NCBI RefSeq assembly: GCF_013425525.1
Contig: NZ_JACCKA010000051.1
Span: 1-64,000, forward strand
DNA length: 64,000 nt
Source of the DNA: Luteimonas salinisoli
GTDB lineage: Bacteria > Pseudomonadota > Gammaproteobacteria > Xanthomonadales > Xanthomonadaceae
Direction: 5' to 3'
The position numbers and the translations under genes are program-made. The first letter of the stretch is position 1, and the number at the start of each line of letters is the position of its first letter. Under the pieces are notes generated by a model, which saw only the letters and a list, made by a program, of their open reading frames with translations, ran no database searches and had not been told where the DNA came from. Positions 42,899 through 52,807 of the stretch are shown piece by piece.

Positions 42899-44061
42899 CG
42901 ACGCATCGGCACCACATGCAGGGCCTGTCGCTGATCGAGATCATGATCGCGCTGCTGATCGGCAGCATCCTGATCCTCGGGCTGGTGCAGGTCTTCGCCG
43001 CCTCGCGCACCGCCTACCAGATGTCCGAGGGCATGGCGCGGGTGCAGGAGAACGCGCGCTTCGCGCTCGACTTCATCCAGCGCGACCTGCGCATGGCCGG
43101 GCATTTCGGCTGCATCAACGACCAGTCGCACCTGCAGGTGGCGGGGGCGATGCGCACCCATTTCGGCGCCCCGGGGGTGTTCGACCCGCTCAACTTCACC
43201 GTCTCGGTCGCCGGTTACGAGGCGCCCGGCACCGCGCCGGGCAGCACCGTGCAGGTGGAGGCCGAACCTGCACTCGGCACACTGCCGGGGGCGCTCGGCA
43301 CGCTGGACCCCGCCCCGCTGCCGGGCAGCGACGTGCTGGTGCTGCGCTACCTGAGCAGCATGGGCGTGCCGGTCACCAATATCGTCGACATCGGCTCGAC
43401 CGAGGAAGTGACGGTGCCGGCCGGCATCGACGGCGTGCGCTGGAGGCCGATGACCCAGGGCGGGCGTACCGAGCCCGGCATCTACGGCGTGGCCGACTGC
43501 AGCTACGTCGACGTGTTCGAAGGCACCGTCGCGGCGGTGGGCGCCGACATGGTGATCACGGTGGAGCAGCCCGGCGCCTCGCAGGACACCGACCTGGCCG
43601 GGCGCTACACCCCGCACCCATCGGGCCAGACCGTGCTCTATCGCGGCGAGTCGCTGGTCTACTACGTCGGCGTGGGGACCGGCGGCGGGCCGGCGCTGCA
43701 TCGGGCCTACTACGACACCACTTTGGCGGAGTACGTCGAGGAGGAACTGGTGGAAGGCATCGCCAGCCTGCAGGTGATCTACGGGCTGGACCGGGAGGCC
43801 GATCTGGCGAACAACCCGCCGACCGGATACATCGACGAAATCGACGTGGCGCAGGCGGCATGGGGCGAGACGACCTGGCGCCGGGTCGGCATGGTGCAGG
43901 TGGGCCTGATGGCCGTCAGCCCGAGCCGCGCCGCCGCCGAACAGGCCGACAGCCGGCAGGTACTGGGCGTGGACTTCACCCCTCCCGCGGCGAACGACGG
44001 CATGTACCGCAGCGGCTACGAATCCAGCGTCGCGCTGCGCAACCGCCTGTACGGCAACTGA
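42895..44061 (+). CDS. pilW: type IV pilus minor pilin PilW
   Basis: 388 residues from GTG 42895 (ATG 42916 is possible). The prepilin signal is MQGLSLIEIMIALLIGSILI with leucine after the cleaved Gly. The PilW domain has NARFALDFIQRDLRMAGHFGCI and, late in the protein, LVEGIASLQVIYGLD and RRVGMVQVGLMAVSP. It is a large minor pilin that interacts with PilX and PilY1 at the pilus tip. Confidence 0.92.
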   Translation: MTTHRHHMQGLSLIEIMIALLIGSILILGLVQVFAASRTAYQMSEGMARVQENARFALDFIQRDLRMAGHFGCINDQSHLQVAGAMRTHFGAPGVFDPLNFTVSVAGYEAPGTAPGSTVQVEAEPALGTLPGALGTLDPAPLPGSDVLVLRYLSSMGVPVTNIVDIGSTEEVTVPAGIDGVRWRPMTQGGRTEPGIYGVADCSYVDVFEGTVAAVGADMVITVEQPGASQDTDLAGRYTPHPSGQTVLYRGESLVYYVGVGTGGGPALHRAYYDTTLAEYVEEELVEGIASLQVIYGLDREADLANNPPTGYIDEIDVAQAAWGETTWRRVGMVQVGLMAVSPSRAAAEQADSRQVLGVDFTPPAANDGMYRSGYESSVALRNRLYGN

Positions 44062-44072
44062 GGAAGGACGCG

Positions 44073-44612
44073 ATGAATCGCCCGGTTTTCGCCCCCCGTC
44101 ACGGCAGCGCGCGCGCGCAGTCCGGCGCAGTGCTCTACATCGCCCTGATCATGCTGGTGCTGCTGGCGCTGATCGGCATCGTCGGCATGCAGGTCGCAGG
44201 CATGCAGGAGCGCATGTCCGCCAACTACCGCGCGGTCAACATCGCGTTCCAGAATGCCGAGGGCGTCGCCCGCCAGACGGAGTGCGCGATCGAGGACCTG
44301 GTCAACCGCACGGTCACCGCCGGCTGCGCTCCGGTCAACCCGAGCCAGGTCTGCGACGACGGCTTCGACCCGCTGGAGTGGGCCAGCGAGCGCGACATGA
44401 ACGAGGTGACCACCATCAACACCCGCCTGATCGGCCCCTGCATCAGCGGCAACACCTCGCTCGACATGGGCCGGCCGGTCAACGAGGACCCGAACCCGAT
44501 CTACCAGATCACCGCCTTCGCCACCGACGAGGCCGACCTCGACCCGCTCGTCGGCAATCCGCGTCCCGAGGCCTCCTCGGCGGCCGCGATCGACACCATC
44601 TTCAGGCCCTGA
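44073..44612 (+). CDS. pilX: type IV pilus minor pilin PilX
   Basis: 179 residues. N-terminal ARAQSGAVLYIALIMLVLLALIG matches PilX, which has an atypical prepilin signal with Ala/Val after the Gly. VAGMQERMSANYRAVNIAFQNAEGVAR is the family signature. Four Cys follow. GAGGAAGG at 44060-44067 is the ribosome site. Located 11 bp after pilW and before pilY1. Confidence 0.9.
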   Translation: MNRPVFAPRHGSARAQSGAVLYIALIMLVLLALIGIVGMQVAGMQERMSANYRAVNIAFQNAEGVARQTECAIEDLVNRTVTAGCAPVNPSQVCDDGFDPLEWASERDMNEVTTINTRLIGPCISGNTSLDMGRPVNEDPNPIYQITAFATDEADLDPLVGNPRPEASSAAAIDTIFRP

Positions 44613-44623
44613 GGACCGCGACC

Positions 44624-47600
44624 ATGGCTTCCCGTCGCACCAAGCTCGTTACTCTCGCCGCCATCGCCTCGCTGGGCGCGGCGGGCTATTTCATCTATTC
44701 GGTCTTCGCGATCCAGGGTCAGGGCGTGCTGGCGCAGGCGCCGCTCAACAACCAGGTGCAGATCCCCCCGGCCTTCGTCATGGCGGTGGACGACTCCGGT
44801 TCGATGACCTTCCACAACCAGTTTCCCGGCGCGGACGGCTATGCCTGCTGGCATCAGACCGGTCGCAGCTTCTTCAGCTCGGCGGGGGTGCTGCGGACCA
44901 GCGGCACCTCGTGCCGCTATGCCTATTCCTATGCGGGCCCGCGCATCGGCGATACGTACTACGGCATTCCCCCGGTGGACAACTACGGTTTCGCGCGCTC
45001 GTCCGATTTCAATCCCGCGTACTTCAACCCGACCCTCCGGTACCAGCCGTGGCTGGATGCCGAGGGCAATCCATTCCCGGCGCCCGGGATCCCCAATACC
45101 CGGGTCGACCCGCGGCAGACGGCGACGATCCCGCTGGCCAGCTGGGTGGCCGAAACCGACGGACGTTCCCGGTTCCAGGCCTATACCAACATGCACCTGC
45201 CCCAGGGCACGCAGTACCGGCTGGTCGGCAACAACTGCGGCGGGCTCGCCGGCGGCGGCAACCAGTGGCGGGAAGTGACCGATTCCGACGGGCATACGAT
45301 GAGCGGCAACTGCGCCATGTACGTGCGCTACTGGCCGGCCACCTTCTACCTGCGCTGGACCTCCGGCACCGACCCCTGGCCGCAGATGGCGGGCACGCCG
45401 AACGTCTACAACGCGACTACGGCGCCGCGCACCCGCATCGACGATGCCTGCGGTACCGGATGCCACTTGTGGCGCTACCAGATTCAGCCCAACACCGATG
45501 CGCACCGGAATTTCGCCAACTGGTTCACCTTCTACGGCAACCGCAACCGCTCGATGATCGCCGGCATGACGCGCTCCATGGCGACCGTCAACAACATGCG
45601 CGTGGGCTATTTCACCATCAACAGCCACGGCAGCTACGACCAGCCGCTGACCAACAACGGCGAGCGGGTGTTCATGCGCGACATGGGCGACGGCACCGAC
45701 CGTACGGCCCTGTATGCCGACATGATCGCCCTCGACGCGAACGGCAGTACGCCCAACCGGCAGGCGGTGAACGCCGCCGGTCAGCAGTTCATGCGCACCG
45801 ACGACCAGCGCGGCGGCGCGCCGGTGCAGCTCTCCTGCCAGCGCAACGCGCTGATGCTGTTCACCGACGGCTACAGCAACCAGAACGGGCCCACCGTCGG
45901 CAACGTCGACGGCACGATGGGCGTGCCGTTCCAGGACGGCCACGACGACACCATGGCGGACATCGCCACCCAGTTCTACCTGGACGATGGCGGCGCCTCG
46001 CCGATCCGCCCGGACCTGCCGGCCGGCAGGGTGCCGGTTTCCTCGACCTGCCCGAGCACCAATCCCAAGGTCAACTGCCAGGACAACCTCCACGTCAATT
46101 TCTACGGGGTGACGCTGGGCGGGCGCGGCAACCTGTTCGATCCCGACGACGACACCCAGGACCCGTACACCGACACCGCCATCTACAACAACTGGCCGAC
46201 CCGCCAGAACGACAACCGCAGCACGATCGACGACATCTGGCACGCCACGGTCAACACCCGCGGCGAGTACGTCAATGCCCGTACCCCGGCCGATATCGCC
46301 GACGCCATGCGGCGCATCCTGGCGTCGGTCAGCACCGGGCAGTCGCCTTCCGGCAGCATCGCGCTGACCGGTGCGCGAATCGGCACCGGGTCGCTCTCGG
46401 TGCAGCCGGAATATGCGATCGAGAACGACGGAACCGACTGGTTCAGCAAGCTCACCGCGCGCACGCTGGAATTCAATCCGGTCACCCGCGAGGTCGAAGA
46501 CGAGCTGGCATGGGAGGCCTCGTCGAGCCTGCTGGTGCAGGGACATGCGGGCCGGCGGATCTGGGTCGGCCGCAACACCGGGGCCGTCGCCTTCAACGAG
46601 ACCAATGTCGGAGTGGAGGAGCTGTGCAACAGCCCCAGTGCCGGCATGTCGCGCTGCAATCCCTACTCGTCCCATTTCGGTACCGGTACCGGCCAGATCG
46701 ATGTCACCGAAGCGCAGGTCTTCCAGTACTTGCGCGGCGATCCGATGATGGAGATGGGGAACGGCGGCAAGCTGCGCGACCGCGGCTCGCTGCTCGGCGA
46801 CATCATCAATTCCACGCCGGTGGTCAGCGCGCCGACCGACGACTACGGCTATCGCTCGCTCTCGGTCAGCTCGCTGGCCACGAGCTACGCCAGCTACCTC
46901 AACACCAAGCGCACCGACCACCAGGTGATGGTCTACGTGGGCGCCAACGACGGCATGCTGCACGCTTTCGAGGGCGGTCTCTCCGATGGCGACACCGACG
47001 CCACCGATGGCGGCACCGAGCGCTTCGCCTACATCCCGCAGGCGGTGCTCGGGCACATGGGCAACCTGCTGCTGCCCTACGACCCCGAGGACGGGGTCGA
47101 CCAGCGGTTCCAGCACCGCTACTTCGTCGACGGCCCGATCACCGTCGGCGACGCGCACTACTCCGGCGGATGGAAGTCGGTGCTGGTGGGCACCACCGGC
47201 GCCGGCGGCCGCAGCGTGTTCGCGCTCAACGTGACCGCGCCGGCCAACGGCAGCGCGTTCACCTCGGGAGCGCGGCTCTGGGAGATCAACGACGTCAATA
47301 CCGCGCTGCACGCCAACGTGCGCAACAACATCGGCCACGTGCTCGGCAAGCCGGTGATCGTGCCGTTCAGGACCGCCGCCGGGACGACCAGCTTCAAGGC
47401 GATCTTCGGCAACGGCTACAACAGCGCCAACGGCAAGGCCGTGCTGTTCGTGGTCGATATCGGCACCGGGACGCCCGCCATCCGCATGATCGAGGCGGAG
47501 GAGTCGAGCCCGACGGCCGGCAGGAATGGCCTGGGGAACCTGGTGGTCGTCGACCTCTGGGGCGGCACGGGCCTGACCAGCAGGAGGCGCGACGGCTTCG

Positions 47601-48439
47601 CCGACACCGTCTATGCAGCGGACCAGCGCGGAGCGGTGTGGAAGTTCGACCTGCGCAACGATCTGCCGTCGTCGACGAACACCCTCGGCTCGATCGATAC
47701 CCCGCTGTTCACCACGCGTGAGCATACGGAGGATGGCGAGACCTGGCGCCAGCCCATCCTCGGCGGACTGACCGCCGCGGCAGGCCCCGGCGGCGGCGTG
47801 ATGCTGTTCTTCGGGACCGGCAGCTTCTCCTTCGTCAACGATCCAGTCGACACCAGGGTGCAGTCGATCTACGGCGTGCTGGACAGGGGTGTCGGTACCA
47901 CGCTCACCCGCGCCAACCTGCTGGAGCAGACCGTGGGTACGGCAGCGGGCGACGGGTCGCGCGAAGTGTCGCGCAATACCCTCGGCTCCACCGACCGGGG
48001 TTGGTACGCGGACCTGCCCGCCGGCGAGCGCGCGGTCGGCTATCCGCGCGTCGAGAGCGGCATCGTGTTCATTCCGACGTATACGCCTTCGCCCGGGACG
48101 GAAGGCGGCTGTTCGACCGAAGGCTTCAACTCCCTGTTCGGCCTCAACGCGCTCAGCGGCGCCGCGGCGCTGTCCAATGTGCGCAGCGGCGCGCCGGACG
48201 GCGATTCGTTCGAGGAGGGCACCGGCGCGATCGCCCTGGATACGGGCGGTTCGGCGCCGGTCAAGGATGTCGAGGTCATGACGACGCCGCGGATTCCGCC
48301 GCTCGCCGCAGGCTCGGATCCGGACGATCTCGACGCCGCGCTCGAAGCGCAGTGCGACATGATCGTGCAGGTGGCCGGTGCCGCCCCGCTATACCTGCCG
48401 CGCGCCTGCGGCCGCCAGTCCTGGCGCCAGATCCAATGA
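44624..48439 (+). CDS. pilY1: type IV pilus tip adhesin PilY1
   Basis: 1271-residue secreted tip protein. An N-terminal hydrophobic signal (LVTLAAIASLGAAGYFIYSVFA) leads to a von Willebrand A-like region starting FVMAVDDSGSM with a MIDAS-type DxSxS and a later ALMLFTDGYSN. Many Cys lie in the N-terminal half. The C-terminal PilY1 beta-propeller (from about residue 720) has MVYVGANDGMLHAFEGG, a calcium-loop-like DGDTDATDGG, and VMLFFGTGSF. PilY1 controls extension and retraction, adhesion and mechanosensing. Stop overlaps an ATG of the next gene. Confidence 0.94.
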   Translation: MASRRTKLVTLAAIASLGAAGYFIYSVFAIQGQGVLAQAPLNNQVQIPPAFVMAVDDSGSMTFHNQFPGADGYACWHQTGRSFFSSAGVLRTSGTSCRYAYSYAGPRIGDTYYGIPPVDNYGFARSSDFNPAYFNPTLRYQPWLDAEGNPFPAPGIPNTRVDPRQTATIPLASWVAETDGRSRFQAYTNMHLPQGTQYRLVGNNCGGLAGGGNQWREVTDSDGHTMSGNCAMYVRYWPATFYLRWTSGTDPWPQMAGTPNVYNATTAPRTRIDDACGTGCHLWRYQIQPNTDAHRNFANWFTFYGNRNRSMIAGMTRSMATVNNMRVGYFTINSHGSYDQPLTNNGERVFMRDMGDGTDRTALYADMIALDANGSTPNRQAVNAAGQQFMRTDDQRGGAPVQLSCQRNALMLFTDGYSNQNGPTVGNVDGTMGVPFQDGHDDTMADIATQFYLDDGGASPIRPDLPAGRVPVSSTCPSTNPKVNCQDNLHVNFYGVTLGGRGNLFDPDDDTQDPYTDTAIYNNWPTRQNDNRSTIDDIWHATVNTRGEYVNARTPADIADAMRRILASVSTGQSPSGSIALTGARIGTGSLSVQPEYAIENDGTDWFSKLTARTLEFNPVTREVEDELAWEASSSLLVQGHAGRRIWVGRNTGAVAFNETNVGVEELCNSPSAGMSRCNPYSSHFGTGTGQIDVTEAQVFQYLRGDPMMEMGNGGKLRDRGSLLGDIINSTPVVSAPTDDYGYRSLSVSSLATSYASYLNTKRTDHQVMVYVGANDGMLHAFEGGLSDGDTDATDGGTERFAYIPQAVLGHMGNLLLPYDPEDGVDQRFQHRYFVDGPITVGDAHYSGGWKSVLVGTTGAGGRSVFALNVTAPANGSAFTSGARLWEINDVNTALHANVRNNIGHVLGKPVIVPFRTAAGTTSFKAIFGNGYNSANGKAVLFVVDIGTGTPAIRMIEAEESSPTAGRNGLGNLVVVDLWGGTGLTSRRRDGFADTVYAADQRGAVWKFDLRNDLPSSTNTLGSIDTPLFTTREHTEDGETWRQPILGGLTAAAGPGGGVMLFFGTGSFSFVNDPVDTRVQSIYGVLDRGVGTTLTRANLLEQTVGTAAGDGSREVSRNTLGSTDRGWYADLPAGERAVGYPRVESGIVFIPTYTPSPGTEGGCSTEGFNSLFGLNALSGAAALSNVRSGAPDGDSFEEGTGAIALDTGGSAPVKDVEVMTTPRIPPLAAGSDPDDLDAALEAQCDMIVQVAGAAPLYLPRACGRQSWRQIQ

Positions 48440-48453
48440 CTAGGGGAATCGCG

Positions 48454-48927
48454 ATGGACGTCGCCTGCAAGGGCATGGGGAACGGACGCGGCCGCACGCT
48501 GCGGCGGCCGCGCGGCTTCACGCTGATCGAGCTGATGGTGGTGGTGGCGATCGTCGCGATCCTGGCGGCCATCGCCTACCCCTCCTACCAGGAGCAGGTG
48601 CGCAAGTCGCGGCGTGGGCAGGCCAAGGTCGACATGGTCGAGCTGGCGCAGCGGGCCGAGCGCTTCCATTCGGTCAACAACACCTACGCCGGGTTCAAGG
48701 GCAGCTTGGCGACCGGGGACTTCACGTCGCCGAGAGGCGGCGGCACCGTGTTCTACGATCTCGACGTGCCGATTGAGAGCTCGACGGCTTTTACCATCAC
48801 GGCGACTCCCAAGTCGGGAACGCCGCAGGCGGTCGACCGGTGCGGCATCCTCACCATCAACGCCGCCGGCACCCGCACCCATTCCCAGGGCACGGACGAC
48901 GAATGCCAGTTCGGCAGTCTTCCCTGA
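48454..48927 (+). CDS. pilE: type IV pilin-like minor pilin PilE
   Basis: 157 residues from ATG 48454, which has AGGGGA 7 bp upstream; ATG 48436 overlaps the pilY1 stop and would add six residues. The prepilin signal RRPRGFTLIELMVVVAIVAIL has the G-F site and Glu+5. The family pattern AAIAYPSYQEQVRKSRRGQAKVDMVELAQRAERF and the C-terminal Cys pair (DRCGIL, DECQFG) are present. The last gene of the cluster. Confidence 0.92.
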   Translation: MDVACKGMGNGRGRTLRRPRGFTLIELMVVVAIVAILAAIAYPSYQEQVRKSRRGQAKVDMVELAQRAERFHSVNNTYAGFKGSLATGDFTSPRGGGTVFYDLDVPIESSTAFTITATPKSGTPQAVDRCGILTINAAGTRTHSQGTDDECQFGSLP

Positions 48928-48944
48928 GCCGCTGCCCGGAACGA

Positions 48945-48972
48945 AAAAGCCGCGGAGCAATCCGCGGCTTTT
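48945..48972. terminator. bidirectional terminator between pilE and tRNA-Asn
   Basis: AAAAGCCGCGGA (48945-48956) and TCCGCGGCTTTT (48961-48972) form a 12-bp stem with a GCAA loop. T runs are present on both strands, so it can end the pilin operon (+) and the tRNA-Asn transcript (-), whose 3' end lies 8 bp away. Confidence 0.88.
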
Positions 48973-48979
48973 CTATGTC

Positions 48980-49056
48980 TGGCGCCCGAAGTTGGACTCG
49001 AACCAACGACCCCCTGATTAACAGTCAAGTGCTCTAACCAGCTGAGCTATTCGGGC
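48980..49056 (-). tRNA. tRNA-Asn (GTT)
   Basis: 77 nt including an encoded CCA. On the reverse strand the acceptor stem is GCCCGAA with TTCGGGC, the D arm is AGCTCAGCTGGTTAGAGC, and the anticodon loop CTGTTAA carries GTT. The T arm contains GGTTCGAGTCC. The discriminator base is G. Confidence 0.95.
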
Positions 49057-49412
49057 GGGGACGGACATTTTAGTGGCTTGGCGGCCCCGGTCAAGGAGAC
49101 GCCGGCGCGCGCCACCGGGGGGCTTCACGTCCCACCGGGCGCTGGGTCGCTTCGCAGCCCCGGCCGGGCCCCCGGGCGGCGATTCACATTTCGACGGCCC
49201 GGCGGGCCCGAGGCACTGGCGGCCGCTCCAAGGCGTGGCTGCGGCAGGGAGGCCAACTGCCGCACGCCGCCTCGTCCCCGGCAGGCAATCCCGTCGGTCT
49301 CGACAAGGCGCCGATCGGCCGCCATTCGGCGCGAAGAGGTCCGCCCGCAGAACGTGCGGTCGCCTGCCATGAGAGGCCGGCTGGGCCCGCCAACCGTTGT
49401 GCGCGGCGGACT
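49057..49412. other. intergenic region, tRNA promoter only
   Basis: Apart from the tRNA-Asn promoter, this 356-bp GC-rich stretch between the tRNA and the second FimT-like gene shows no recognised gene, terminator or repeat. Frames open here on both strands but lack start signals and family resemblance. Confidence 0.5.
49067..49094 (-). promoter_or_regulatory. predicted promoter of tRNA-Asn
   Basis: On the reverse strand TTGACC (49094-49089) and TAAAAT (49072-49067) are spaced by 16 bp. The -10 box lies 10 bp before the mature tRNA 5' end. It is among the best sigma-70 matches in the window. Confidence 0.7.
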
Positions 49413-49943
49413 TCAGGCCCCGGGACACCGCGTGGGGCGCGCCGGCCGCTCGCTGCGCACGCGGCCCAGGTTGCTGACGATCACCTTGCCGGCCAGTCCG
49501 CCCTCGCTGCACACCGCCACGCTGAAGTTGGTGCCGAGGCTGCGGCCGTCGGGCCGGTAGCGGACGAAATGGCGGCTCGACCGCAGTCCCAGGTGGCGGG
49601 CCGCACCCCGCGGCGCGTCGCTGGCGCGAAGGATCTGCTCGGGATGGTCCGGCTGGCGGTCGCCGTCGGGGTCGCGGAAGACCATCCAACCCTCGCGCCA
49701 GTCGCGGTCGTTGCGGCAGCGCAGCTGCGCCGTGCGCGGGCACACCACCACGTCGGCGCGGCCGGCGATCGCGCTGCTCCGCGCCATCGCCAGGTCGGCG
49801 CCGATCAGGTGCAGCGCGGTGGCGACGCGGTGCCGCTGCAGCGCATCGCCGAAGGCCGGCAGTCCGAAGGCCAGGGCGAGGGCGACGATGGCCAGCCCGG
49901 TCATCGCCTCGATCAGGGTGAATCCAGCATGCTTGCGGGTCAT
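49413..49943 (-). CDS. GspH/FimT family pseudopilin, second copy
   Basis: 176 residues. The type III signal [22 protein letters not shown] has the G-F cleavage site and Glu+5. The GspH domain pattern includes [37 protein letters not shown] and FRYRPDGRS-like [11 protein letters not shown], with Cys pair [10 protein letters not shown]. It stands alone, without other pil genes, between tRNA-Asn and uvrB. It is related in form to the fimT at 41877 but diverged in sequence. Confidence 0.88.
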   Translation of the reverse strand: MTRKHAGFTLIEAMTGLAIVALALAFGLPAFGDALQRHRVATALHLIGADLAMARSSAIAGRADVVVCPRTAQLRCRNDRDWREGWMVFRDPDGDRQPDHPEQILRASDAPRGAARHLGLRSSRHFVRYRPDGRSLGTNFSVAVCSEGGLAGKVIVSNLGRVRSERPARPTRCPGA

Positions 49944-50274
49944 TGGCGGCGTCCTTGCCGAAGAGCGGAGGGTAGTGTCGATCGGCGCGGCCCTGGCGTC
50001 CGTCGGCGCATCCGGGCAGGGGGGTAGGAATTCGCCGGCTTTTCGCGTCGGCGCATGGCGGCCGCGCCGCGCCGCGGGCAACCGGATCCGCGGACGGCGC
50101 TTGCCGGCCCGTTCTCCTCTCCGGGGACCTGCCGCGCCACCTCGCGAAGGCGCGATCCAGGAACCTGCGGACGTCGGCCGGGGGCCCACCTTCCCGGCTG
50201 GCCGTTGCGCCACGCTCACCTTGGCGGTCCCGCCAGCGACTAGACTGGGCGATTCATTCGCGCCCCCACGACCG

Positions 50275-52308
50275 ATGACCGATCAGGCTGCCGAACCCCG
50301 CTTCCGCCTCGTGGCCCCGTACACCCCTGCCGGCGACCAGCCGCCCGCGATCTCGCGCCTGATCGAAGGTTTCGAGTCCGGACTGGCCAGGCAGACCCTG
50401 CTCGGCGTCACCGGCTCCGGCAAGACCTACACCATCGCCAACGTGATCCAGGCGGTGCAGAAGCCGACCCTGGTGATGGCGCCGAACAAGACCCTGGCCG
50501 CGCAGCTGTACGGCGAGTTCAAGGCCTTCTTCCCGGACAACGCCGTCGAGTACTTCGTCAGCTACTACGACTACTATCAGCCCGAGGCCTACGTGCCGTC
50601 CTCGGACACCTACATCGAGAAGGACAGCTCGATCAACGACCACATCGAGCAGATGCGGCTGGCGGCGACCAAGGCGCTGCTGTCGCGGCCGGATGCCATC
50701 ATCGTGGCGACGGTGTCGGCGATCTACGGCCTGGGCGACCCGGAGGACTACCTGAAGTTGCGGCTGATCCTGGCCCGCGGCGAGCGCATTGAGCAGCGCG
50801 CGCTGATCCGCCACCTCACCGAGCTGCAGTACACCCGCAACGACGCCGAGCTGCGCCGCGGCACCTACCGGGTGCGCGGCGAGGTGATCGACGTGCATCC
50901 GGCCGAGTCGGACGCCGAGGCGCTGCGCATCGAGCTGTTCGACGGCGAGATCGAGAACCTCAGCCTGTTCGACCCGCTCACCGGTGAGGTGCAGCGCAAG
51001 GTGCCGCGCCATACCGTCTACCCCAAGACCCACTACGCCAGCACCCGCGAGAGCGTGCTCAAGGCGGTGGAGACGATCAAGGTCGAGCTGAAGGAGCGCC
51101 TGGAGCAGCTGTACGCGCAGAACAAGCTGGTCGAAGCCCAGCGCCTGGCGCAGCGCACCCAGTTCGACCTGGAGATGATGGCCGAAGTGGGGTTCTGCAA
51201 CGGCATCGAGAACTACTCGCGGCACATGACCCGCCGCCTGCCCGGCGAGCCGCCGCCGACCCTGTTCGACTACCTGCCGCCGGACGCCCTGCTGGTGGTC
51301 GACGAGTCGCACGTCACCGTCCCGCAGATCGGCGCGATGTACAAGGGCGACCGCTCGCGCAAGGAGACGCTGGTGGAGTTCGGTTTCCGGCTGCCGTCGG
51401 CGCTGGACAACCGGCCGCTGCGCTTCGAGGAATGGGAGGAGCGCTCGCCGCGCACCATCTTCGTCTCGGCCACCCCGGGACAATACGAGCTGCGCGAATC
51501 CGAGGGCGAGGTGGTGGAGCTGGTGGTGCGGCCGACCGGGCTGATCGACCCGGAGGTGGAGATCCGGCCGGTCGCCACCCAGGTCGACGACGTGCTCGGC
51601 GAGATCAATGCGCGAGTGGCGATGGGCGATCGGGTACTGATCACGACGCTGACCAAGCGCATGGCCGAGAACCTCACCGAGTACCTGGGCGAACACGGCG
51701 TGCGGGTACGCTATCTGCACTCGGACATCGATACCGTCGAGCGCGTGGAGATCATCCGCGACCTGCGCCTGGGCAACTTCGACGTGCTGGTCGGGATCAA
51801 CCTGCTGCGCGAGGGGCTGGACATGCCCGAGGTGTCGCTGGTGGCGATCCTCGACGCCGACAAGGAGGGCTTCCTGCGCTCCAGCGGTTCTCTGATCCAG
51901 ACCATCGGCCGCGCCGCGCGCAACCTGCGCGGCAAGGCGATCCTGTACGCCGACCGGGTGACGCGCTCGATGCAGGCCGCGCTGGACGAGACCGACCGCC
52001 GCCGCCAGAAGCAGGTGGAGTACAACGCGGAGCACGGCATCACCCCGAAGTCGGTGGCGCGGGCGATCGTCGACATCATGGAGGGCGCGCGCCCCGAGCC
52101 GGCGCTGGAGAAGCGCGGCCGCGGCAGGTCGCGCAAGGTCGCCGAGGAGGCCGAAGACTATGCCGCGCTGGATCCGGCGCAGCTGGCCTCCCGGCTCAAG
52201 GCCCTGGAGCAGCGGATGTACCAGCACGCCCGCGACCTGGAGTTCGAGGAGGCGGCGCAGGTCCGCGACCGCATCCGCAAGCTGAAGGAAGCGGCGCTGG
52301 TCGGGTGA
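50275..52308 (+). CDS. uvrB: excinuclease ABC subunit UvrB
   Basis: 677-residue nucleotide-excision-repair helicase that loads with UvrA and recruits UvrC. Walker A GVTGSGKT is at residues 44-51, the damage-probing beta-hairpin [12 protein letters not shown] at about 97-108, DESH is the motif II, and VSATPGQYE and the helicase domain 2 motif QTIGRAARN follow. The UvrB/UvrC-interacting coiled coil ends the protein ([24 protein letters not shown]). No clear LexA box was seen upstream. Confidence 0.97.
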   Translation: MTDQAAEPRFRLVAPYTPAGDQPPAISRLIEGFESGLARQTLLGVTGSGKTYTIANVIQAVQKPTLVMAPNKTLAAQLYGEFKAFFPDNAVEYFVSYYDYYQPEAYVPSSDTYIEKDSSINDHIEQMRLAATKALLSRPDAIIVATVSAIYGLGDPEDYLKLRLILARGERIEQRALIRHLTELQYTRNDAELRRGTYRVRGEVIDVHPAESDAEALRIELFDGEIENLSLFDPLTGEVQRKVPRHTVYPKTHYASTRESVLKAVETIKVELKERLEQLYAQNKLVEAQRLAQRTQFDLEMMAEVGFCNGIENYSRHMTRRLPGEPPPTLFDYLPPDALLVVDESHVTVPQIGAMYKGDRSRKETLVEFGFRLPSALDNRPLRFEEWEERSPRTIFVSATPGQYELRESEGEVVELVVRPTGLIDPEVEIRPVATQVDDVLGEINARVAMGDRVLITTLTKRMAENLTEYLGEHGVRVRYLHSDIDTVERVEIIRDLRLGNFDVLVGINLLREGLDMPEVSLVAILDADKEGFLRSSGSLIQTIGRAARNLRGKAILYADRVTRSMQAALDETDRRRQKQVEYNAEHGITPKSVARAIVDIMEGARPEPALEKRGRGRSRKVAEEAEDYAALDPAQLASRLKALEQRMYQHARDLEFEEAAQVRDRIRKLKEAALVG

Positions 52309-52396
52309 CCGGCAATCGCCCGCCGGCAACGGACGGACTGCGAAGACCACCCCACGGGGCACCCTGGCCCGCAGCCCGTAAGGAGCCGCCGCCCCT

Positions 52397-52504
52397 GTAG
52401 GAGCGCGCCATGCGCGCGAAGGCCGGCGGGGTGGGCAATGCCCGGAATCACCGCCAACCCGGCCGGAGCCTCCCGCGGCTTTCGCGGCCATGGGCCGCTC
52501 CTAC
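52397..52504. repeat. 108-bp palindromic repeat, copy 2
   Basis: It opens GTAGGAGCGCGCCATGCGCG and ends GGCCGCTCCTAC, with the same length and end structure as the copy at 34082-34189. It lies 89 bp past the uvrB stop, in the 333-bp gap before tRNA-Val. Nothing else is seen in the gap except the tRNA promoter and a leader hairpin. Confidence 0.82.
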
Positions 52505-52578
52505 GGGTCCGCCGCCGCCGGGGTTGTCGGGGGGCGGTCGAGCCGTTCCTCGCAGGGGCGGGGGAGGACCCCTCCAGG

Positions 52579-52607
52579 TTGTCGCGGGTCGGGTAGCGGG
52601 GTAGAAT
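52579..52607 (+). promoter_or_regulatory. predicted promoter of tRNA-Val
   Basis: TTGTCG (52579-52584) and TAGAAT (52602-52607) have an ideal 17-bp spacer. The start would be near 52614, about 28 bp before the tRNA. The leader contains an inverted repeat CCCTGCGCG/CGCGCAGGG. Confidence 0.68.
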
Positions 52608-52641
52608 TCGCGGCCCTGCGCGGAGCTTCGCGCAGGGCATC

Positions 52642-52716
52642 GGGCGGTTAGCTCAGCGGTAGAGCACTACCTTGACATGGTAGGGGTCACAGGTTCGAAC
52701 CCTGTACCGCCCACCA
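52642..52716 (+). tRNA. tRNA-Val (GAC)
   Basis: 75 nt with an encoded CCA. Acceptor stem GGGCGGT pairs with ACCGCCC; the D arm is GCTCAGCGGTAGAGC; the anticodon stem CTACC/GGTAG encloses TTGACAT with anticodon GAC; the T arm is ACAGGTTCGAACCCTGT. Discriminator base A. Confidence 0.95.
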
Positions 52717-52807
52717 CCGCGATGCGGTGGACTCCTGCACGGCGCGGCCTCACGGCGGCGCCGTTTGCATTTCGGCCCGGGCCGGCACAGGACGGGCAGA
52801 GCCGGGA

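Noticed and set aside
50221-50246. uvrB promoter TTGGCG/TAGACT
   Set aside because: The spacer is only 14 bp, too short for a sigma-70 promoter, and no LexA-like palindrome supports it.
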